Shown: one piece after another, positions 1 to 4,855 of the stretch
Numbering within the stretch: the first letter of the stretch is position 1
Layout of the letters: each line of letters opens with the position of its first letter
Notes under the pieces: generated by a model
Databases searched by the model: none
What the model saw: the letters and a program-made list of their open reading frames with translations, nothing else
What the model was told of the DNA's origin: nothing
Translations under genes and position numbers: made by a program
Assembly: GCA_002314805.1 (NCBI GenBank)
Contig: DCHJ01000050.1
Span: forward strand, 1 to 7,607
Reading direction: 5' to 3'
Length of the DNA stretch: 7,607 bases
Source of the DNA: Lachnospiraceae bacterium UBA1755
GTDB lineage: Bacteria; Bacillota; Clostridia; Lachnospirales; Lachnospiraceae

Positions 1-11
1 TATCTGGTGGT

Positions 12-36
12 AGTGTCTAATCGACACTCCTTTTTT
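12..36 (+). terminator. Possible weak intrinsic terminator
   Basis: AGTGTC (12-17) and GACACT (23-28) form a perfect 6-bp stem with a 5-nt loop, followed after CC by six T residues (31-36). This is the shape of an intrinsic terminator for a gene entering from the left, although the stem is short and only partly GC. It could instead be a stem-loop at the end of a mobile element, since the next 150 bp also look like element leader sequence. Confidence 0.35.
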
Positions 37-76
37 ATCTGTAAATCCTTTATTTATCGGGAGTTCGTAATAAAAA

Positions 77-158
77 GAGCATTGACCTCCCTTTTTGGTA
101 TAATGTCAGCGACCAAACTCACAAAAAACCAAGGAGACAATGCTCGTGAACATTATAC
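77..158 (+). promoter_or_regulatory. Folded leader that hides a ribosome site and start codon
   Basis: GAGCATTG (77-84) is the exact complement of CAATGCTC (138-145). The pairing extends inward through CTCC/GGAG (87-90 with 133-136) and TTGG/CCAA (95-98 with 129-132), with small bulges. The right arm contains both a ribosome site (AAGGAG, 131-136) and an ATG (140), so the fold would block translation. A second exact 9-bp pair, GTATAATGT (98-106) with ACATTATAC (150-158), crosses the first and would make a pseudoknot-like alternative. A third option pairs TTTGGT (94-99) with ACCAAA (112-117). Transposase genes often carry such start-site hairpins to resist read-through transcription; applying that here is inference. 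Confidence 0.4.
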
Positions 159-187
159 TGTATATAGCGGTTGTGCGTAGTTCATGA
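140..187 (+). pseudogene. Truncated 15-codon reading frame, possible transposase relic
   Basis: An ATG at 140 lies 3 nt after AAGGAG, and the frame reads MLVNIILYIAVVRSS before TGA. The start region is elaborate (see the folded leader at 77-158) but the frame ends after 15 codons and nothing recognisable continues in any frame. I read it as the beginning of a gene, perhaps a transposase, whose body has been lost. It could also be a genuine leader peptide. No homology was recognised, so the identity is unsupported. From 188 to 303 I see no further gene or clear structure. Confidence 0.2.
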
Positions 188-303
188 TGTATTCAGGGAA
201 ACGCAGACTTAATACACAATTCCGTTCTGCAATTTTCACAAATTTTAAGATTATGGCTTTGCCTGAAAACGCAGCATTACATCACCCTTTGATCAGAAGT
301 ACA

Positions 304-987
304 TTAAATATATTTGTCGCCGTCAAATGTCAGCGGCGCCTGAAACATATATACCAAAGCTATTATCAGCAATATAGGGGAGAGCAGGATGGCAAGCTCT
401 CCTATAGCGTTGATCAGTGCACTTTCAATAATGGCTCCGATGATGAAGGCAACGATTAGTATGAAGTAAAGATAAGCCCTTTTCAGATAAGTTCTTTCAC
501 GGGTATTGATATACTGACTGATATTGAACACTCCGCTTCTGAGGTTTCCGATGCACATGGTCGTTGCCACATTGTTATCATGGATCATGCGGAAGCTTTC
601 CACCTGTATTCCGCAGGCAAAGGAAGTCAGCACATTGGCAGCTCGGTCAGCTGTATGTGGCAGGATCGCCACGATGACCAGCATTGTTGCCTCGGCTGAT
701 AAAGAGATCTGCTTCCAATGTATACTTAAGAATTGCTTTTTAGAGCATATTATCTGAGATATGACGAGACCTGCGGCAAAGCAGACAACAGGCAGCAGGT
801 ATATCAATGCAGCGGCAAAATCAGCATTGGCCAGATTTACACCGAAAAGGAGCATATTTCCGGTCTGGGCGTTGGCAAAGACATGGCCGCGATACATGTA
901 TGAATATGCATCCATGCAGCCGCCTGACAGAGCAAGCATTATTCCGAATGGGAGAGACTCTGATATTTGTATTTTCTTCGTTTCCAT
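304..987 (-). CDS. YoaK/DUF1275 family membrane protein
   Basis: This 227-residue integral membrane protein is assigned to the YoaK (DUF1275) family, whose biochemical function is not firmly established. Family hallmarks are visible: SGGCMDAYSY at 21-30, RGHVFANAQTGNMLLFG at 33-49, and SFACGIQVESFR at 122-133 followed by TTMCIGNLRSG at 142-152. Hydrophobic stretches near 11-26, 60-80, 100-110, 172-190 and 197-215 fit a multi-pass protein of normal family length. The start at 987 is preferred because AGGA (996-993) lies 5 nt upstream; an in-frame start at 1050 would add 21 residues without a good ribosome site. The gene is alone on the minus strand. Residues about 123-164 are encoded again, with 92% nucleotide identity, by the fragment at 2849-2974. 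Family assignment is confident; the role is not known. Confidence 0.88.
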   Translation of the reverse strand: METKKIQISESLPFGIMLALSGGCMDAYSYMYRGHVFANAQTGNMLLFGVNLANADFAAALIYLLPVVCFAAGLVISQIICSKKQFLSIHWKQISLSAEATMLVIVAILPHTADRAANVLTSFACGIQVESFRMIHDNNVATTMCIGNLRSGVFNISQYINTRERTYLKRAYLYFILIVAFIIGAIIESALINAIGELAILLSPILLIIALVYMFQAPLTFDGDKYI

Positions 988-1065
988 AATGATCCTCAGA
1001 CTGTTTTTTTCAAACCCGCAGATTATGATCCTGTATGATGTCAGGAGCATATAGACCTACACCCT

Positions 1066-1071
1066 ATAATA
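1066..1071 (-). promoter_or_regulatory. Extended -10 promoter for the yoaK-like gene
   Basis: Read on the minus strand, TGG TATTAT gives an extended -10 element (TGn plus TATTAT), with the hexamer at 1071-1066. The -35 region 17 bp further upstream (TTTTAT) is poor, which an extended -10 can offset. Transcription would begin roughly 70 nt before the start codon at 987. Confidence 0.4.
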
Positions 1072-1146
1072 CCAGTATTGAGACCATAATAAAAGATATT
1101 TGCAGAGCTTGCATACAGTCGGCCGGGCACCGACAGAAGGTGTGAG

Positions 1147-1281
1147 ATGATCTGTGAGACGGCAGAACCGGAAGTGCAGGGAAGGGATCATTGTGAGGAA
1201 AAGTCAGCTCTGAGCAGACCGGAATATCAGGCCCGGACTATGCCTCGGCAGGCAGCAGGAATCGTAAAAATATGTAAGTAA
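1147..1281 (+). CDS. Possible small ORF, 44 codons, unrecognised
   Basis: A frame starting at ATG 1147 encodes 44 residues beginning MICETAEPEV and ending AAGIVKICK. AAGGTG (1138-1143) upstream could serve as a weak ribosome site. The product is polar with three cysteines and no signal peptide or membrane segment. Its last 11 codons overlap the repeat at 1248-1277, which argues that the frame is incidental. No family is recognised. It is recorded because it is the only appreciable open frame in this spacer. Confidence 0.15.
   Translation: MICETAEPEVQGRDHCEEKSALSRPEYQARTMPRQAAGIVKICK
1248..1277. repeat. Left copy of a ~30-bp direct repeat flanking the isomerase gene
   Basis: GCAGGCA, three variable bases, then GGAATCGTAAAAATATGTAA. 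The right copy at 2968-2997 has the same order with one extra A in the A-run. On the minus strand both copies could encode a similar short peptide (TIP followed by A or I, then AC), and in the right copy this continues into the yoaK fragment. The left copy may therefore be a shorter relic of the same yoaK-like sequence. Confidence 0.6.
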
Positions 1282-1338
1282 AATTAGCAAAATGGCCTGT
1301 TTACAATAAAATCATTTTTTTATTTCCTGCCAAAAGTA

Positions 1339-1344
1339 TATAAT
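1339..1344 (+). promoter_or_regulatory. Possible -10 element for the isomerase gene
   Basis: A perfect TATAAT lies in an AT-rich block about 120 bp before the isomerase start. At 17-bp spacing the -35 position is only a T-run, so support rests on the -10 alone. Confidence 0.3.
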
Positions 1345-1401
1345 ATATGAAATACCACTATATGGAAAGGAAAAATAACCAATCCACAGCATCTCAAACA
1401 G

Positions 1402-1439
1402 CATAGCCGAACCTGTAGAAAAGGTAAAGAATGGCTATG
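1402..1439 (+). promoter_or_regulatory. Leader stem-loop upstream of the isomerase gene
   Basis: CATAGCC (1402-1408) pairs exactly with GGCTATG (1433-1439), and inside it ACCT (1411-1414) pairs with AGGT (1422-1425) around a 7-nt loop. The structure ends 12 nt before the ribosome site at 1452-1457, so it would lie in the 5' untranslated RNA. There is no T-run after it, so it is not a terminator. It matches no riboswitch class that I recognise. Confidence 0.35.
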
Positions 1440-1463
1440 ACTCTATAATACGAGGAGAAAATT

Positions 1464-2804
1464 ATGGCAGCATTATTATTACCATTCGGATATCCCGGAT
1501 ATCCACAGCAGGCAGTTACAGAGCATATCAAGGCATCTGAAGAGTACCTTGCAGGAATAGGGATCAATGCAGTATCAGCAGATCCCATCATCAACCTTCC
1601 TGACTGTGCCCGGGCAATAGACATTGCGAGCAGGGATAATTACGATTATGTCATCGTGCTCATCTCAACATGGATCGAGGCACCGAATGTCATGAAGGTG
1701 CTGAGCGCAGCCGGAATTGAAAATAAGCCTATGCTGCTCTGGTCACATGATAATATCTGGGATGAGAAGGAGAAGGCAACCATCTCATTCGGATGTCTTG
1801 CATCAGCAGGAGTCATGAGGGAAGCGTTTGAGGAATTCGGATACAGGTTCAAGTTTGTTATCGGCAATCCGGGTGAAGGTCAGCTCACAAAAGAGATCAA
1901 GGACTTTGATACAGCAGCCCTTACTCTGGCTCATCTTAAGAAGTCAAGACTTGGAATGCTTGGATATGTTTCAATGGGTATGTATACAGGACTTGGAGAC
2001 CATATCAAGGTAAAGAAGCAGCTTGGTACGGAGATAGTGCATGTAGACAATTATACCGTTCTGGCCCATCTTGATGAGCCGACAGCAGAAGAGAAGGCAG
2101 AGGTAGTAGCAAGACTAAAGAACGAGTGGTCAATCGCCCCGGGAGTTGAGGACGAGCTTCTTGACAAGACCGCGGCTTACTATGTGTTGATGAAAAAAAT
2201 CATCAAAGAACAGGAGCTGGATGCATTCACTGCAAAGTGTCAGTATGAGATGAGCATTGATTTTGGGTTCACACCATGTGTAGCATTATCTCTATTGGGA
2301 GAGGAAATGCCGATGTCATGTGAAGGTGATATCTACCTTATGCTGTCGCAGATGATACTTGCATATATCGCAGGAAGGCCAAGTACATACGGAGACATGC
2401 TTTCGATCCTGAGAGGCGGAAATGACGGTATGATCTGTGCGGCATGCGGGTTTGCACCAAAGAGTTTCCTTAATGCTGAGAAGCCTGATATTGATAAGCA
2501 CACTGCACTTTACAGCGGAATGCTCATCACGACATCATTCAAGCCGCAGCCTGTTACGGTAATCAGGGTGGCCAACTACAAGGACGGCTTTAAGATGCAT
2601 CTGATCAAGGGGCATACAGAAGAGCTGAAGGGCTTCCATGAGATAGACTGTCCGACCTACGCAGGTTCAGTGATAAGATTTGAAAACAAGACAGCAGATG
2701 AGTTCAAGAATGAAATCATGAGCCAGCACTATGCGATAGTACCCGGAGACTGGATAGACGCTCTCAGGGATTTCTGTAATATCACAGGGATCAAAGCAGT
2801 GTAA
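1464..2804 (+). CDS. L-fucose/L-arabinose isomerase-like protein
   Basis: A 446-residue cytoplasmic protein of the FucI/AraA-like fold group (COG2407 type), which interconverts aldoses and ketoses using a divalent metal. Supporting features are SRLGMLGY...GM (161-173), CQYEMSIDFGFTPCVALSLL (259-278), the CEGDIY segment (286-291) where the group carries acidic metal ligands, and a C-terminal QHYAIVPGDW (421-430) supplying the usual late histidine (His422), followed by the closing pattern L..FC..TGIKAV. Length is typical. GAGGAG (1452-1457) lies 6 nt before the ATG. No sugar kinase, aldolase, transporter or regulator adjoins it, so the substrate cannot be inferred, and a non-catalytic or altered-substrate member is possible. 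The gene is flanked by ~30-bp direct repeats and followed by a hairpin and a yoaK fragment, suggesting a rearranged locus. Confidence 0.75.
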   Translation: MAALLLPFGYPGYPQQAVTEHIKASEEYLAGIGINAVSADPIINLPDCARAIDIASRDNYDYVIVLISTWIEAPNVMKVLSAAGIENKPMLLWSHDNIWDEKEKATISFGCLASAGVMREAFEEFGYRFKFVIGNPGEGQLTKEIKDFDTAALTLAHLKKSRLGMLGYVSMGMYTGLGDHIKVKKQLGTEIVHVDNYTVLAHLDEPTAEEKAEVVARLKNEWSIAPGVEDELLDKTAAYYVLMKKIIKEQELDAFTAKCQYEMSIDFGFTPCVALSLLGEEMPMSCEGDIYLMLSQMILAYIAGRPSTYGDMLSILRGGNDGMICAACGFAPKSFLNAEKPDIDKHTALYSGMLITTSFKPQPVTVIRVANYKDGFKMHLIKGHTEELKGFHEIDCPTYAGSVIRFENKTADEFKNEIMSQHYAIVPGDWIDALRDFCNITGIKAV

Positions 2805-2817
2805 ATATACAGCCGGG

Positions 2818-2851
2818 CAGGACAGATTCTCATAGATTCTGTCCTGTGTTT
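2818..2851 (+). terminator. Hairpin terminator after the isomerase gene
   Basis: CAGGACAGA (2818-2826) and TCTGTCCTG (2838-2846) form a perfect 9-bp stem with an 11-nt loop, starting 13 nt after the stop codon. The following TGTTT is a poor T-tract, so termination may be inefficient. The duplicated yoaK segment begins at 2849, immediately after the stem. Confidence 0.5.
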
Positions 2852-2974
2852 CACGGGTATTGACATACTGATTGATACTGAATACCCCGCTTCTGAGGTT
2901 TCCGATAAACATGGTCGTTGTCAAATTGTTATCATGGATCATGCGGAAGCTTTCCACCTGTATCCCGCAGGCAA
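2849..2974 (-). pseudogene. Fragment of a yoaK-like (DUF1275) gene
   Basis: These 126 bp align without gaps to 495-620 of the intact yoaK-like gene, with 116 identical positions by my hand count. The minus-strand frame reads ACGIQVESFRMIHDNN and continues to GNLRSGVFSINQY and NTRE, matching residues about 123-164 of the intact protein. About six of the ten base changes alter the residue, so this looks like part of a diverged paralog rather than a very recent copy. Similarity stops at both sides: the frame runs into unrelated sequence and the isomerase terminator on one side, and into TAG (3002-3000) on the other. It is far too short to be functional. Confidence 0.85.
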
Positions 2975-2997
2975 TGGGAATCGTAAAAAATATGTAA
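2968..2997. repeat. Right copy of the ~30-bp direct repeat
   Basis: GCAGGCA, three variable bases, then GGAATCG, TAAAAAA and TATGTAA. It matches the copy at 1248-1277 at about 27 of 30 positions, plus one inserted A. Its first bases are the end of the yoaK fragment, so the repeat spans the border between recognisable yoaK sequence and sequence absent from the intact gene. Confidence 0.6.
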
Positions 2998-3003
2998 TGC
3001 TAT

Positions 3004-3032
3004 TTGCATTGTATCATTATTTTAAATATGTT
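3004..3032 (+). promoter_or_regulatory. Possible promoter for the amidase gene
   Basis: TTGCAT (3004-3009) and TATGTT (3027-3032) are separated by 17 bp in AT-rich sequence, a partial match to the major vegetative promoter. This would leave a leader of about 190 nt before the amidase start. Confidence 0.25.
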
Positions 3033-3119
3033 ACGGTAATGAGGCGTTAGGCAAAAGTAGCTCATACAAGGCTCTGAACTGTTCATCAGCAAGCGGGTGT
3101 ATGAACAAAGGCAACCTGG
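3031..3119 (-). pseudogene. Possible C-terminal gene relic on the minus strand
   Basis: A minus-strand frame between two stops ends with a protein-like sequence, PLFIHPLADEQF followed by RALYELLLPNASLP and TAA (3033-3031). There is no start codon or ribosome site. It lies just beyond the yoaK fragment on the same strand, so it may be another piece of a decayed region. No family was recognised and chance is possible. Confidence 0.15.
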
Positions 3120-3231
3120 TCATGGACCGCTGCTGTGCTGATATCTGCATTGGGCGTTCCTACGTCGTAGACCGACGTCTGCGTGGTCAGGGGAACAGAG
3201 AATTCTAAATAAGGATCATAGAGGAAAAGAA

Positions 3232-4422
3232 ATGAAAAAAATACTGATTGCTTTATTGTCTCTGATACTGGCTGCTTCGGCGGCGACCGTGTGTCTGGCC
3301 GGTACATTATATACCAACGACAGGCTGCGTATCAGAAAGACTCCGTCTACAAGCGGAGAGATAGTGGATGTTGTGCCGGTCAATACCAAAATAGATGTAA
3401 TAGGAAACACTGATGACGGCTGGGCTAAGATATCCTACAAGGGACAGACCTGCTATGTGAAGGCCGAGTATCTTTCTGCTACAAAGACTGTGGTCAGTGA
3501 AAGCGCAGCAGAGAAGAAGACTGCATCAGAGGCTAAAACATCAGACGGGACGAAAACATCGGCAGAGACAAAAACTGTCGCAGAGACGAGTGCATCGGCA
3601 GAGTCAAAAACGGAAGCCGGGACAAAAACGGCAGCTGAGGACAAATCAAAGTCTGCAGCATCGGTCTCCGCAGGTAAGACGGTATCATGGGACCCATCCT
3701 GGAAATATGCGGATTTTTCAGCGATCAATTCAGGCACGGCGACTCTTTATAAGGCGACTGCTAACCGCAAGGGCAAGGTGATCGGCGTTAATGCAGGACA
3801 CGGTACCTCGGGCGGAGGTTCTGTCAAGACCTGGTGCCATCCGGACAAGACTCCCAAGGTTACAGGCGGTACAACCGCCGCGGGGTCAACAAAATCAACA
3901 GCGGTATCCGGCGGGATGAGCTTTAGTGACGGTACGGCAGAATCCAAGGTCACACTCAGGGAGGCTGTCATCCTAAAGGACATGCTTCTGGCAGCCGGAT
4001 ATGATGTACTTATGCTCAGGGAAAGTGACGATGTCCAGCTTGACAATGTTGCAAGGACAGTGATCTGCAATAATCTTGCAGACTGTCATATCGCTCTGCA
4101 CTGGGACGGTGACGGGCTGGATTATGATAAGGGCTGCTTCTACTCCTCAGTGCCGGACGGTATCAAATACCTTGAGACAGTCGGTGCTGTCTGGGAGAAG
4201 AGTGAAAAGCTCGGTGACTGTCTTATCAAGGGACTTGCGGACAAGGGCAATAAGATAAGAGGGACCGGAAGCATGGATATTGATCTCACACAGACAAGCT
4301 TCAGCACGATCCCATCAGTAGACGTCGAACTGGGTAATCAGAGCTCAGACCACAGCGATGCAAAGCTCAGGCAGCTTGCCGGCGGACTGCTGGCAGGGAT
4401 CAATACATACTTCGGATATTAG
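3232..4422 (+). CDS. Secreted N-acetylmuramoyl-L-alanine amidase with SH3b domain
   Basis: A 396-residue exported enzyme predicted to cleave the bond between N-acetylmuramic acid and L-alanine in peptidoglycan. Residues 1-23 form a signal peptide (MKK, then a hydrophobic core, with cleavage likely after Ala23). An SH3b wall-binding domain follows (about 24-83, with RLRIRKTPSTSGEIV and GWAKISYKGQTCYV). Residues 85-150 are a Lys/Thr/Ser/Ala/Glu linker. The zinc-dependent Amidase_3 domain covers about 180-396: GVNAGHG supplies His190, TLREA Glu244, CHIALH His290, and VDVELGNQ Glu366 as the catalytic glutamate. The His190-Glu244 distance is much longer than usual owing to a Gly/Ser/Thr-rich insert (about 192-238). 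GAGGA (3221-3225) lies 6 nt before the ATG. The gene ends in a strong terminator and appears to be monocistronic. It probably acts in wall turnover or cell separation. Confidence 0.92.
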   Translation: MKKILIALLSLILAASAATVCLAGTLYTNDRLRIRKTPSTSGEIVDVVPVNTKIDVIGNTDDGWAKISYKGQTCYVKAEYLSATKTVVSESAAEKKTASEAKTSDGTKTSAETKTVAETSASAESKTEAGTKTAAEDKSKSAASVSAGKTVSWDPSWKYADFSAINSGTATLYKATANRKGKVIGVNAGHGTSGGGSVKTWCHPDKTPKVTGGTTAAGSTKSTAVSGGMSFSDGTAESKVTLREAVILKDMLLAAGYDVLMLRESDDVQLDNVARTVICNNLADCHIALHWDGDGLDYDKGCFYSSVPDGIKYLETVGAVWEKSEKLGDCLIKGLADKGNKIRGTGSMDIDLTQTSFSTIPSVDVELGNQSSDHSDAKLRQLAGGLLAGINTYFGY

Positions 4423-4440
4423 GGAAAACGGTCATACTCA

Positions 4441-4482
4441 GGACCCGTAAGCAATCATCCCGTGATTGACCGGGTCCTTTTT
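4441..4482 (+). terminator. Intrinsic terminator of the amidase gene
   Basis: GGACCCG (4441-4447) pairs with CGGGTCC (4471-4477), with an inner stem CAATCA (4452-4457) to TGATTG (4463-4468), followed by five T residues (4478-4482). It begins 18 nt after the amidase stop codon. Confidence 0.9.
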
Positions 4483-4678
4483 GTATCCTGAAAGCACAGC
4501 ATCCATCCCTTTCCGGTCGTACCGGTATCACAGCAGTCATACAATTAAGGGATCGTACCTGCGGCGTTGCAGACATGCTGATATGATTCGGTTTTCTTGA
4601 GAACCCTTGAGAAGTGAACTACTCGGCAATTGAATTACCTAGGATTCCCGCTTTTTATCCTAAAATAAGGTTTGGGTG

Positions 4679-4705
4679 TTAACCGGACTGCTTATGTGCT
4701 ATACT
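4679..4705 (+). promoter_or_regulatory. Extended -10 promoter for pyruvate kinase
   Basis: TGC TATACT gives an extended -10 element, with the hexamer at 4700-4705. TTAACC (4679-4684) matches the -35 consensus at four of six bases, but the spacing is a short 15 bp. Transcription would start near 4712, giving a leader of about 145 nt that includes both stem-loop repeats. Confidence 0.45.
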
Positions 4706-4720
4706 GCACACAGCAAAACA

Positions 4721-4751
4721 AAATGTGTAGCTGTGGACGCACAGGACATCG
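4721..4751 (+). repeat. Leader stem-loop repeat, copy 1
   Basis: CTGTG (4731-4735), loop GACG, CACAG (4740-4744). The surrounding 31 bp match the copy exactly 60 bp downstream (4781-4811) at 21 positions. The stem base pair U4734-A4741 is replaced by C-G in copy 2, a compensatory change that supports a real RNA or DNA hairpin. Confidence 0.55.
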
Positions 4752-4780
4752 CGAGGTGTTTATCATACTGTTATTTCACA

Positions 4781-4811
4781 GGATGTTCAGCTGCGGGTGC
4801 GCAGGGCAGCG
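4781..4811 (+). repeat. Leader stem-loop repeat, copy 2
   Basis: CTGCG (4791-4795), loop GGTG, CGCAG (4800-4804), with AGC preserved on the 5' side and AGG on the 3' side of the core. It lies 40 nt before the pyk ribosome site. There is no T-run, so it is not an intrinsic terminator. Confidence 0.55.
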
Positions 4812-4855
4812 TTACAGCAAAGCACAAAGACATAATATAAATCGGAGGAGTGACT

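Larger units (their letters stand above)
988..1463. other. Spacer between the divergent yoaK-like and isomerase genes
   Basis: This 476-bp divergent spacer holds the minus-strand leader and promoter (988-1080), a GC-richer stretch with a doubtful 44-codon frame (1110-1260), the left direct repeat (1248-1277), and an AT-rich promoter and leader for the isomerase gene (1280-1463). No other gene is evident. The abrupt shift from the GC-rich stretch to AT-rich sequence near 1260 coincides with the repeat and could be a junction. Confidence 0.6.
2998..3231. other. Spacer before the amidase gene with several stem-loops
   Basis: Besides the weak promoter and the possible relic frame, this spacer contains GTTCAT (3081-3086) paired with ATGAAC (3101-3106), and ACGTCG (3162-3167) paired with CGACGT (3173-3178) around a 5-nt loop. 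A plus-strand frame at 3101-3208 would encode 35 residues beginning MNKGNLVMDR but lacks a ribosome site. The hairpins would lie in the amidase leader. They match no RNA family that I recognise. Confidence 0.4.
4483..4855. other. Spacer and leader upstream of pyruvate kinase
   Basis: This 373-bp spacer carries no convincing gene. From 4483 to 4660 I see only a short perfect hairpin, CCGGT-CGT-ACCGG (4513-4525). From 4670 onward it holds the pyk promoter candidate and a leader of about 145 nt with two related stem-loops (4721-4751 and 4781-4811). A plus-strand frame across 4672-4899 would encode both repeats as similar Cys/Gly-rich peptides but has no ribosome site and overlaps the start of pyk, so I do not call it a gene. 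Confidence 0.6.

Noticed and set aside
82..104. TTGACC and TATAAT as a sigma-70-type promoter near the left edge
   Set aside because: The two hexamers are only 11 bp apart, far below the usable 16-18 bp; the bases are better explained as arms of the complementary segments.
1444..1449. TATAAT just before the isomerase ribosome site
   Set aside because: Transcription would start at about the ribosome site and remove it from the message; no -35 element fits.
2667..2957. 96-codon minus-strand frame containing the yoaK-like fragment read as an intact gene
   Set aside because: Only its first part resembles YoaK; the remainder is antisense to the isomerase gene and terminator, and it lacks the N-terminal hallmarks of the family.
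3453..3737. 94-codon minus-strand frame with Val/Phe/Ser/Ala repeats inside the amidase gene
   Set aside because: It is antisense to the low-complexity linker of the amidase, which produces spurious long frames.
4709..4735. CACAGC (4709-4714) pairing with GCTGTG (4730-4735) as an alternative to the first pyk leader hairpin, suggesting attenuation
   Set aside because: The likely transcription start near 4712 would leave half of the upstream arm out of the RNA, and there is no terminator hairpin to switch.
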